Shown: in pieces, positions 54,989 through 62,632 of the stretch
Position numbering within the stretch: position 1 is the first letter of the stretch
Layout: each line of letters begins with the position of its first letter
Assembly: GCF_003311635.1 (NCBI RefSeq)
Contig: NZ_QEXL01000008.1
Coordinates: 24,824 to 88,823 of the forward strand
Reading direction: 5' to 3'
Source of the DNA: Novacetimonas cocois
GTDB taxonomy: Bacteria; Pseudomonadota; Alphaproteobacteria; Acetobacterales; Acetobacteraceae
Length of the DNA stretch: 64,000 bases
Position numbers and translations under genes: made by a program
Notes under the pieces: generated by a model
Databases searched by the model: none
Seen by the model: only the letters and a program-made list of their open reading frames with translations
What the model was told of the DNA's origin: nothing

Positions 54989-56488
54989 TCAGCGCAGGGG
55001 CATGGCCTGCGCAACCCTGGCGGGGGCAGGGGAATTCGACAGCCATCCGCCCTGGAATCCCGCGCGCTGCAGGCCGGTGCGGATATAGGGATTGCGCTTC
55101 ATGACGTTCCACACCAGTCCCGTGCGCCAGTTTTCGATCATCAGCAGGATCGGCCCCTGATCGATCCCCAGATATTCATTATCTGACCAGAACGACTTCC
55201 CATCCCGGAAACTGGGATTGAAGGCATCCACGAAACCGTATTTCCCATAAATTCTGCTGCCGTAACGGGCCTTCATGTCATGAAGGGTCGGCAGCACGAT
55301 TTCGGGCGCAAAGGCAATGGAACCGACGGCGGCGGTCGGGGCGATGGTCCCATCATCCTGTGTATAGTCGCGTCCCGCCCCCCGCGCGGAATAGGACAGG
55401 AAATGCCGGGCCTGCCCATCCATCTGCTGCGTGGTTTCGCCCGGCCCGTCACAGGCCGTCAGCCCCCACATGGTCGGCCCGTAATCCCGCCATTTTCCCG
55501 GATTGGCAATGGCATAGGCACGTTGCGCATAAACTGCGCGGCGGCTGTTTTCGAAATAATCGATCTGTTTCTGATGCGCCCAGTCATCCTGTATGCCACG
55601 GAAATCGATCCATGCGTGGCTGTACTGATGACCGAACAGGGGGGCGAAATTGAGGAAGGTCTGTCCATAATAATCGCCCCAGCGGCGGTCATTGGTGGCA
55701 AGCCACGCCTGCCATGACGTCGGTTCCAGCGAGAAGGTGGGCGACCCCAGCCCGAGGATATAGGCCATCATCCCCTCGCTATAACCTTCCCAGTAGCTGG
55801 CGATGAACTGGTGTTCGGGGCTCCATCCCATGCTGAGCCGGTTGTCGGGGCGACGTATCCACCGCCAGTTGACCCGCCTGTAAAGCTGATCGGACAGGTC
55901 GCGGATTTCGCGTTCCTGTGGCGTGTCGCGGTCATAGAAGGACTGTGAAAACAGGACGCCCTGCATCAGCAGCGCCGTATCGATGCTTGAAAGCTCGATA
56001 TCGTGGTTCAGCCGCAGCCCGTCCGACTTCCTGAGGAAATGATAATACAGGCCCTGATAACCCGTTGCGTTGTCTTCGCTATCGTTTTGTGGAGAGCGCA
56101 GCAGATAGCGCAGGGTGGAAATGGTGCGCGCCACGGCCTGGTCGCGGGTGATGTACCCGCGTGTTGCCCCGATGCCATAGGCCGTCAGCCCGAAACCGAT
56201 CGAGGCCACGCTCGCCTGCGTCTGAGCCGAAGGATACCGGTCGGGAACCAGGCCGGACGCCGGATCGGCGGCATCCCAGAACCACTGAAACGTCCGGTGT
56301 TCCAGATCATCAATCAGCGCCGCGTCGGTCGCTGTCGCAACCGGCATGTTGTGCGATGTGCTGGATTTCATGCCCTCCGCGTCGAGGGCATGGGCAGGAA
56401 CCGGCAGGGCAGACAGCAGTGCGAGGGAAAGGAATGCCGATATGAACGAGGGGATGGTACGCCGTTGATCCGTTTTCGGACAAAGCAA
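54989..56488 (-). CDS. Exported glucoamylase-like hydrolase (GH144-type)
   Basis: A 499-residue protein with a signal peptide (FISAFLSLALLSALPVPAHA). The rest is an (alpha/alpha) barrel of the glycoamylase-like family (PF10091; GH144 in CAZy, endo-beta-1,2-glucanases): LEHRTFQWFWDAADPASGLVPDRYP, VASIGFGLTAYGIGA, YYHFLRKSDGLR, ELSSIDTALLMQGVLF, NRLSMGWSPEHQFIASYWEGYSEGMMAYILGLGSPT, FGHQYSHAWIDFRGIQDDW, WGLTACDGPG, and YGFVDAFNP with NEYLGIDQGPILLMIENW. Likely periplasmic digestion of beta-1,2-glucan or a related polymer. The stop lies 10 bases from the Lrp gene stop (convergent), with no repeat between. Confidence 0.87.
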   Translation of the reverse strand: MLCPKTDQRRTIPSFISAFLSLALLSALPVPAHALDAEGMKSSTSHNMPVATATDAALIDDLEHRTFQWFWDAADPASGLVPDRYPSAQTQASVASIGFGLTAYGIGATRGYITRDQAVARTISTLRYLLRSPQNDSEDNATGYQGLYYHFLRKSDGLRLNHDIELSSIDTALLMQGVLFSQSFYDRDTPQEREIRDLSDQLYRRVNWRWIRRPDNRLSMGWSPEHQFIASYWEGYSEGMMAYILGLGSPTFSLEPTSWQAWLATNDRRWGDYYGQTFLNFAPLFGHQYSHAWIDFRGIQDDWAHQKQIDYFENSRRAVYAQRAYAIANPGKWRDYGPTMWGLTACDGPGETTQQMDGQARHFLSYSARGAGRDYTQDDGTIAPTAAVGSIAFAPEIVLPTLHDMKARYGSRIYGKYGFVDAFNPSFRDGKSFWSDNEYLGIDQGPILLMIENWRTGLVWNVMKRNPYIRTGLQRAGFQGGWLSNSPAPARVAQAMPLR

Positions 56489-56593
56489 TGTCTTGTCTCC
56501 CGGCCTTTGATTCGCCGGTATTTATGGCGGGTTGTCCGGTTCGATGGCAATCCCGTTATGGTTTCTTTCAGGAACTGTTACAAAAGATGCAAA

Positions 56594-57019
56594 TCAGGGC
56601 GCGGGGGGCAGGTCCGGCGTCGTATTCGCGGGACCTGCCATATCGGCATGTGCCTGCGTTTCGGGCAGACGATCGGCAAGCAGGGCGATGGGCGCGCCAA
56701 GCCACAGGCTGTCCTCGATATGGTCGCGACGGGGATGGGTGGTATTGGGATGCACAAGGATGCTGAGGCCGTTGCGATTCAGCATGAGCCACGGCACGAG
56801 CGTCGCGAACATGGAGGTTTCAAAGGCGACCTGAAACATGCTGGCGCAATGCGGCCCCACCGGCATTTCGTGAACGCGTCCCAGCCTGACGGAAAAACGC
56901 CGTCCCAGCGCCGCCCGTAGCGCAAGCGCGTGAGATGCCGTGGCAGGCGAGAAATAGACATGTGCGTGATAGCTGGCGATTTCATCAGGGGACCTGAGCG
57001 GGAAGCTGGTATCGGGCAT
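56594..57019 (-). CDS. DOPA 4,5-dioxygenase-family protein
   Basis: About 141 residues from ATG 57019 (AGGA upstream); the frame opens earlier, at 57178, without similarity. The family pattern is visible: IASYHAHVYFSP, FSVRLGRVHEMPVGPHCASMFQVAF, ATLVPWLMLNRNGLSILVHPNT. Conserved histidines in HAHVYF, GPH and VHP are the probable iron ligands. Family members cleave catechol rings or have unknown roles in bacteria. It is a lone small gene, divergent from the glutamine-rich protein gene. Confidence 0.82.
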   Translation of the reverse strand: MPDTSFPLRSPDEIASYHAHVYFSPATASHALALRAALGRRFSVRLGRVHEMPVGPHCASMFQVAFETSMFATLVPWLMLNRNGLSILVHPNTTHPRRDHIEDSLWLGAPIALLADRLPETQAHADMAGPANTTPDLPPAP

Positions 57020-57194
57020 GCTTGTCGTTCCTGCGCCATCGTCGTGGCCCATTCCATCTTCTGGCCTTCGGCGTGGTGGATGAAAACCATATATCGAGGT
57101 CAATATAACAGGGCATGCTTGCCAGCACGACAGGCATGCGCAAGATGTTGTGATCGCGTCGGGGAACCGGCGCACCATAACCGGAGGTCACGCC

Positions 57195-57722
57195 ATGCGG
57201 CATCATTCTGTCCAGCTTGCAGTTCCACTGGCGCTTTTCCTGATGGGAACGGCCATCGTGTCCACATCGGCATGCGCGGCAGGTTCACCTTACATTCAGT
57301 TGGCCCAATGGGGCGGAGGACCGCAGCAGCAGCAGCAACAGATGCAGCAGATGCAGGAACAGTTCCGGCAGCAGCGCGAACAGCTTCGTCAGCAGCGTGA
57401 ACAGATGCGTCAGCAGGCGGAACAGCAGCGCCAGCAGATGGAAGATCAGTATCGTCAGCAACAGGACCAGCTACGCCAGCAGGCAGACCAGATGCACGGT
57501 CAGCCCAACGCCGGGTTCCAGTTGCAGCAGCGCCAGCAGCAGATCGAAATGCAGCGTCAGCAACAGATGCAGCAGTTGCAGCAACAGCAGCAGCAACAGC
57601 AGATGCAACTGCGCCAGCAGGCCGAACAGATGCGTCAGCAGCAGATGCAACAGATGCAGCAACTGGGCGGACAGGGATGGAACGGGCAGCAGTGGAACAA
57701 TCAGGAATGGGGGAACTGGTAA
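57195..57722 (+). CDS. Small secreted glutamine-rich protein of low complexity
   Basis: About 175 residues from ATG 57195 (GGAGG 7-10 bases upstream). A signal peptide (SVQLAVPLALFLMGTAIVSTSACA) is followed by a short SPYIQLAQWGGG and then 120 residues that are about half glutamine, with R/E/M in a repeating pattern (QQREQMRQQ, QLRQQADQM, QQMQQLQQQQQ), ending in a W/G/N-rich tail (GWNGQQWNNQEWGNW). The repeating charged/glutamine pattern would favour coiled-coil or aggregating (prion-like) structure in the periplasm or outside. I do not recognise a family. The DNA is a run of CAG-type codons and may be unstable in length. Confidence 0.8.
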   Translation: MRHHSVQLAVPLALFLMGTAIVSTSACAAGSPYIQLAQWGGGPQQQQQQMQQMQEQFRQQREQLRQQREQMRQQAEQQRQQMEDQYRQQQDQLRQQADQMHGQPNAGFQLQQRQQQIEMQRQQQMQQLQQQQQQQQMQLRQQAEQMRQQQMQQMQQLGGQGWNGQQWNNQEWGNW

Positions 57723-58032
57723 ATCGCCGGTTCTATTCCTGTAACGAAAGACCTGTCTGCTGATCGGTCGGTCAGTGTGTTGTCAGGGATGGGGGTGTTT
57801 GAAAATAATCCATGAGGAAAGTTTTTTGGTTCTGATTTTTTTGGAAAAGGCATTGTTCTTCGAAGCGTTTTGAAAAAAGCTTCACAAAAAACTTTCTTAT
57901 GACTGCAGAAAATATTGTGGGGAGCTGGTTTCCAGCTCAGCCTGCGAAAAGAGCCACAAAAAAGAACGCCATATCCGCATAAGGTGAAATACCGTAACGG
58001 ATATGGCGGTCATGCTGGATATTACGAAATAA
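57723..58032. other. Intergenic region with a hairpin repeat
   Basis: About 310 bases between the convergent glutamine-rich gene and the cytochrome gene. Apart from the repeat copy at 57818-57899 no gene or signal was recognised. Confidence 0.5.
57818..57899 (+). repeat. Double-hairpin intergenic repeat (copy R8)
   Basis: GGAAAGTTTTTTGGTTCTG, a degraded first hairpin (TTTTTTTGGAAAAGGC), then GAAGCGTTTTG/AAAAAAGCTTC and CACAAAAAACTTTC. Located between the convergent genes ending at 57722 and 58033. Confidence 0.72.
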
Positions 58033-59355
58033 TCAGGGGGTCTTGGCGATATCCTTGCGCAGCTTTGCGACCTGTTCAGGCGTTGCCGCATGATCGCCAC
58101 TGCCAAAGGTTGTCATGACGTAATTGGCGACGCTTGCGATTTCATTATCGCTCAGGCGCTGCACATCCGAATCATGATCGAAGCCCGGCATATGGACATG
58201 CTGCCCATCCGCGGTCCTGTCCACGCCGTTCAGGATCGTCATGATCAGGTTGTCCGGACGTCCCGCCCCGGTAACGGAATTATGGAACAGGGAGGGCGCA
58301 TAATGATCGCTGGTTCCCGCGCCATTGGGGCCGTGGCATGCCGCGCAGTTCGCATCATAGATATACTGCCCGCTCATTTCCGACAGGTCGTCAATTCGGG
58401 TCAGATCGCCGCTGCGCACATCGGCAGCCTCGACCGGCTGGCCAAAGCTTTCACGCGGCTTATGCTCGGCGCTGTCTTCCTTCGCGGGGACCTGAAGGAT
58501 GTAGGCCGCCAGCGCATGCAGATCCTCGTCGGTCAGGTGGCTGGTGCTGTGTTCAACCGCTTCGCCCATCGGTCCGGCGGCCTGGCTCAGCCCGTCTACG
58601 TGACCGGTGTGAAGATACTGCACGAGGGTATCCTCGCTCCAGTTCCCGATCCCGCTTGTCTTGCTTGACGTGATGTTGGGCGCATACCAGCCGACCAGCG
58701 GTGCGCCGGCAAGATAACTGTCCTGTTCCTCGCTCAGCATCATGTTGCGCGGGGTATGGCAGGTGCCGCAATGTTCAAGGGCATTCGCAAGGTAACGACC
58801 CCGACGCAGCTTGTCGAACGTGGCCGAATCCCCGCTTTCCGGCGGGGTGTTGCTCGCCAGCATGTTCCATGCCGCCATGGCGACGCGCATGTTGGCGGGA
58901 AAATTGAGCGAGGTCGTCGGCGGGGTGACCGCAACCGGCTTTACGCCGTGCATGAACCACGCATAAAGCGCCTTGACGTCCCCATCCGTCAGCCCGGAAT
59001 AGGACACATACGGCATGGCGGGATAGAGGTGGCTGCCATCGCGGCGGATGCCCTGACGCAGGCTCTTTTCAAAATCCTCTTCCGTGTATTTGCCAATCCC
59101 GTGGTCGGGATCGGGTGTGATGTTGGTGGAAACCACATCGCCCATCGGGGTGGCGATTTTCAGGCCCCCCGCGAAGGGCTTGCCACCCGGTGCCGTATGA
59201 CAGGCCACGCAGTCACCCGCGGTGGCCAGATACTCGCCACGTGCCAGAAGATCCGCCGGGGCGTTATCGGCGTGGGCCGAAGATGCCGGCAGCGAAGCGA
59301 AAGCGGTTCCCGCGGCCAGAACGGACCACAGGATATTGCGCGTGATATCAGGCAT
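58033..59355 (-). CDS. Triheme cytochrome c subunit of a membrane FAD dehydrogenase (SldC/GndC type)
   Basis: A 440-residue protein with a signal peptide (ILWSVLAAGTAFASLPASSAHA) and three CxxCH heme sites: CVACH (49-53), CGTCH (196-200) and CAACH (337-341). The surrounding patterns (GEYLATAGDCVACHTAPGGKPFAGGL, NITPDPDHGIGKYTEEDF) are those of the cytochrome subunits of alcohol, gluconate, sorbitol and fructose dehydrogenases of acetic acid bacteria. It passes electrons from the flavin subunit to ubiquinone at the periplasmic face. The start overlaps the end of the flavin-subunit gene by eight bases. Confidence 0.92.
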   Translation of the reverse strand: MPDITRNILWSVLAAGTAFASLPASSAHADNAPADLLARGEYLATAGDCVACHTAPGGKPFAGGLKIATPMGDVVSTNITPDPDHGIGKYTEEDFEKSLRQGIRRDGSHLYPAMPYVSYSGLTDGDVKALYAWFMHGVKPVAVTPPTTSLNFPANMRVAMAAWNMLASNTPPESGDSATFDKLRRGRYLANALEHCGTCHTPRNMMLSEEQDSYLAGAPLVGWYAPNITSSKTSGIGNWSEDTLVQYLHTGHVDGLSQAAGPMGEAVEHSTSHLTDEDLHALAAYILQVPAKEDSAEHKPRESFGQPVEAADVRSGDLTRIDDLSEMSGQYIYDANCAACHGPNGAGTSDHYAPSLFHNSVTGAGRPDNLIMTILNGVDRTADGQHVHMPGFDHDSDVQRLSDNEIASVANYVMTTFGSGDHAATPEQVAKLRKDIAKTP

Positions 59356-60985
59356 GGACGAGTTCTTTTTTCAACGTATCGGCGACACGCAGTGCAAGTG
59401 CTGCCACCGTCAGGGTAATATTGCCGGTTCCGACCGAAGAGAAGACCGACGAACTCGCCATGAACAGGTTTTCGTGGTCATGGGTGCGGCAGAACCCGTC
59501 GACCACGGAATCCTTGGGATCGGTTCCCATGATTGTGCTGCCCGCGGGATGATCCTGGGGGAAGTAACCGGGCGTCCACTGTTCGTCCGTGCCGTGCATC
59601 AGGCCGATCAGTTCACGGAACATGCCACGGGTATGTTCGCAGCTTTTGACGGTATATTCAGGAAGCTTGTAATAGACCTCGGGATGCGGGATCCCCAGGA
59701 CATCCTTGTGCGTCTGGCTCAGCGTCAGGCGGTTTTCAGGGTCGGCAATCCCTTCGTTATGACTGAAGAGACGCACGGTATGGGAGGCGAGATAACGGAT
59801 CTGCTCCTCCAGTTCGCGCCCGACATAGCCCTTTGAAATCGCAAGCGCCGTGGCAAGGTCAACCTGATTGTCATCCACCATGTGCACCAGATAGGCACCG
59901 CGGGTGGTGCGCCAGTCGCCATCGCGGAAATTGTCGATGACGTTGGTTTCCAGCGGGCCACGGCCCGGCCACAATGCCTTGTCCCCGCTGATGAAGCTGA
60001 CCTGGACGCCGGTATGGTCCATCATGTTGCGCCCGACATGGCCGGAACTGTTGGCGATGCCATCGGGGCTCTGGTCATCAGCGGAAACCAGCAGAAGTTT
60101 CGCGGTTTCGATGCAGTGCGCCGCGATGACGAAATACTTGCCCGTGACGCGATGGCTACCCTTGTCCGGATCATAGTAATGGACGGCCGTCACGCGCTTG
60201 TTGGCGCTGTCGCGTTCGATCCTGTACACCACCGCGTTGGGCACGAACTTCGCGCCTGCCGCTTCGGCGTGATAAACGGAATAGCTGCCGTTATACATGG
60301 CCCCGATGGGACAGATCGGCATGCAGTTGTTATGCCCCTCGCACGTCGGGCGACTGTCATACGGGCGTGTATTGCGGGCCTGCGGCTCGTGCACCACCCG
60401 CCACGGGGTCTTTTCACTGATCAGCTGGCGGAACTGCCGCGCGGCATAGGAAATCGGCAGTGCTTCCATGGGATAGGGCTGCTTGCGCGGCGATCCCAGA
60501 TCCTCCACGGACGGATCGGGTCCGCATACGCCCATCATGACCTCGGCCTGATAGTAGAAGGGCTCGAGGTCATCGTATTTGAGGGCCCAGTCACGTCCCT
60601 GTCCGTAACGGGTCTTCAGCTCGAAATCGGAGGGGAGGTAGCGCCACGCGCACCCGGCCCAATGCCACGTCGTGCCCCCCATCATGCGCAGATACACCTG
60701 CTGATAGGCCTCGGCATCGGGGCCGGTGGTATGGAGGTATTCGTTCGGCGTGATCTGGTTGGGGGGATGGATGGCCCACGGGACGGAGGGGAATGGCCCC
60801 TGATACGAAGGCTTGTTTTCCAGATTGCGGAAATTTTCCACGAAATGTTGCCGATCGACCCGGGGGCCAGCCTCCAGCACGATCACGGAAATGCCGGCAC
60901 GGGCCAGTTCATTGGCGATGGAACTGCCAGCGACGCCGGAGCCGACGATCACGACATCCGCGGAGAGGGATTGTTCGGAAGACAT
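59348..60985 (-). CDS. FAD-containing large subunit of a membrane polyol/sugar dehydrogenase (GMC family)
   Basis: A 545-residue GMC oxidoreductase: FAD motif VVIVGSGVAGSSIANELARAGISVIVLEAGP, GGTTWHWAGCAWRYLPSDF, CEGHNNCMPICPIGAMYNG, FVIAAHCIETAKLLL, and the C-terminal GTDPKDSVVDGFCRTHDHENLFMASSSVFSSVGTGNITLTV with the active-site His/Asn region. The layout small-large-cytochrome on one transcript fits FAD-dependent sorbitol, gluconate or 2-ketogluconate dehydrogenases; which polyol is oxidised cannot be decided by eye. It has no own signal peptide and would be exported with the Tat-dependent small subunit. The gene lies 20 bases after the small-subunit gene. Confidence 0.92.
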   Translation of the reverse strand: MSSEQSLSADVVIVGSGVAGSSIANELARAGISVIVLEAGPRVDRQHFVENFRNLENKPSYQGPFPSVPWAIHPPNQITPNEYLHTTGPDAEAYQQVYLRMMGGTTWHWAGCAWRYLPSDFELKTRYGQGRDWALKYDDLEPFYYQAEVMMGVCGPDPSVEDLGSPRKQPYPMEALPISYAARQFRQLISEKTPWRVVHEPQARNTRPYDSRPTCEGHNNCMPICPIGAMYNGSYSVYHAEAAGAKFVPNAVVYRIERDSANKRVTAVHYYDPDKGSHRVTGKYFVIAAHCIETAKLLLVSADDQSPDGIANSSGHVGRNMMDHTGVQVSFISGDKALWPGRGPLETNVIDNFRDGDWRTTRGAYLVHMVDDNQVDLATALAISKGYVGRELEEQIRYLASHTVRLFSHNEGIADPENRLTLSQTHKDVLGIPHPEVYYKLPEYTVKSCEHTRGMFRELIGLMHGTDEQWTPGYFPQDHPAGSTIMGTDPKDSVVDGFCRTHDHENLFMASSSVFSSVGTGNITLTVAALALRVADTLKKELVHA

Positions 60986-61005
60986 GGATAAGGACGCTCC
61001 GGCTG

Positions 61006-61614
61006 TCAGGTGGGTTCCACGACGAATGTGGAGGGCGAAAGGGCGGGCTCGCCGGTCGGGAGCGCCACTTCCGGCGGGGTCTTGGTCCAGTAGAACGGAC
61101 CACCGCTGGCATAGGTCTTGGGATAGACGGCGTCTTTCGTGATGTCGAACATCAGCGCGGAGCGGTAGACGACCACCTTGTGATCCGCGAGGCCGCGATA
61201 CCAGCCGGTCATGATGTCATGAATGGCGTCCTTCAGCCCCGGATCGGCCTGTTCGGCGGCGCGCGCCAGTTCGCGCGCGCTGGTGAAGCTGTTTTTCGTC
61301 ATCAGTTCATGCAGCTGATTGACCTGGTCACGCCGCGTGGGAACCGCATGGACAATGCCCATGAACAGTGCATGCCCGATCCTGGGGTCCAGCGTGTCGC
61401 GATCCGTCAGGCGCTGCGACACGGTCATGAATGTGGCGATATCCGCGTCGTCGGGCGTGGCGGCGAAAACATTGCCGACACCGGAGGCCAGCGCGGCCCC
61501 CATGCCTGCAAGCAGGACATCGCGCCGTGACATCCGCATCAGCCGGTTCAGGCGCGCGCTGTTGGGGGTGGAAAGATGAATGTCAGCAGGAAAACAGCGC
61601 TGGTCTGTAGCCAT
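61006..61614 (-). CDS. Small subunit (Tat signal) of the membrane polyol/sugar dehydrogenase
   Basis: A 202-residue protein with a twin-arginine signal (SRRDVLLAGMGAALASGVGNVFA) and the FAD-SLDH/gluconate-dehydrogenase-3-like fold: FMTVSQRLTDRDTLDPRIGHALF, LKDAIHDIMTGWYRGL, VVVYRSALMFDITKDAVYPKTYASGGPFYWTKTPP. In related enzymes this subunit carries the Tat signal and exports the flavin subunit bound to it. AGAGG lies about 10 bases before the ATG at 61614; starts at 61539 or 61533 would leave the Tat motif intact. It is the first gene of the three-gene operon. Confidence 0.88.
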   Translation of the reverse strand: MATDQRCFPADIHLSTPNSARLNRLMRMSRRDVLLAGMGAALASGVGNVFAATPDDADIATFMTVSQRLTDRDTLDPRIGHALFMGIVHAVPTRRDQVNQLHELMTKNSFTSARELARAAEQADPGLKDAIHDIMTGWYRGLADHKVVVYRSALMFDITKDAVYPKTYASGGPFYWTKTPPEVALPTGEPALSPSTFVVEPT

Positions 61615-61978
61615 GTAGCGTCGCCTCTCGAGGACGTTTGGTCCAGCCGGAAATGCCGGGTCATGGCATGGCCGTACGGAGTGTAGTTAAATTAGCGATA
61701 ACGCCATTCCGTTCGCTCCGGCAACCTTTGACCTACTCGTCTTTGGAATGGCTGCCTCGCAGGACTTGGATGAAATAGGTGAAATACAGGGCGCGGATAA
61801 AAGGAAAAAATAGCAGGAAACGTGGGCTCAGGCCCATTTCCCGCAACGTGAAGGCAAGAAGATTTCACGTCGAACGAAAATATGACATCTTGTTTCTGCG
61901 AAAGATGCATGCGTGATGCTGGTTTCGTTGCACGATGTGGATGATTTCATTCGTGCAGGCCGCGCCATGACTGTGTGG

Positions 61979-62401
61979 TCAGGAAATGTCCGCCATCAGC
62001 GAAACATGTGCCGCGATAACTTTCCATCCATCCGCCGTGCGGATCCATGTCTGGCTCTGCCGTCCGATACGGGTGCTTCCGGCGCGCTGGAATTCCAGGT
62101 CAACCGTTCCCACATCCGGCCCGATCGCCGTAATGACACGCCGCAATACGGTGCGTGGTGGCGATCCGCCAGTCCGGGCGCGGCGGAAGGCAGCGATTTC
62201 ATCCGCCCCGTACAGGTTTTCGCCCACCCCGTACCGGACGGTTTCGGGGCCGTCATAAAACAGACGGTCAAGGGTTTCGAGACGGTTTTCCCCGAGTGCC
62301 GTTTCATACCGGTCCGACATCGCGGTGATTTCGCTGACAATCGCGGGGTCATTCAGAACTGGCACGGATTTGTCTTTCGATCGCGGGAAACGGGCGATCA
62401 C
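61979..62401 (-). CDS. NTF2-like protein (AtzH / DUF3225 type)
   Basis: Up to 140 residues. NTF2 cone fold with SEITAMSDRYETALGENRLETLDRLFYDGPETVRYGVGENLYGADEIAAFRRART and a final QTWIRTADGWKVIAAHVSLM. This matches AtzH-like (DUF3225, HpxZ) proteins found next to amidohydrolase or oxalurate genes. A GTG at 62365 would give the usual family N-terminus (NDPAIVSEI). It lies 231 bases downstream of the pyruvate decarboxylase gene on the same strand. Its role is unknown. Confidence 0.78.
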   Translation of the reverse strand: MIARFPRSKDKSVPVLNDPAIVSEITAMSDRYETALGENRLETLDRLFYDGPETVRYGVGENLYGADEIAAFRRARTGGSPPRTVLRRVITAIGPDVGTVDLEFQRAGSTRIGRQSQTWIRTADGWKVIAAHVSLMADIS

Positions 62402-62632
62402 GCGAAATGACCGGACGACACGGGATCGGCCCTGTCAGCCTATTGCCAGAAGCCGCGCCCGATTGTCCAGTGTCAGGACCGTGAGGCACGCAATTATGCC
62501 AGTATCGATTGTGCCAGTAATCAGTCGGGTTTCAGGAGATGAGAAGAAAAGAGGATCCATTTCCTCCTTTCTTCTCTTGCTCAGACTGTGGAAAATGCAA
62601 ATGGCAGTATCATCCGGATGGATGGGCTGCTT

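Noticed and set aside
57471..57662. Leucine-rich minus-strand frame opposite the glutamine-rich gene
   Set aside because: The poly-Leu sequence is just the complement of CAG codons (CTG); there is no ribosome site.
57195..57722. CRISPR-like or tandem-repeat array in the glutamine-rich region
   Set aside because: Periodicity follows codons for Q/R/M without regular repeat-spacer structure; it is a coding low-complexity region.
59882..60991. Plus-strand frame of 369 codons opposite the GMC flavin subunit
   Set aside because: Antisense shadow of a gene with conserved FAD and active-site motifs.
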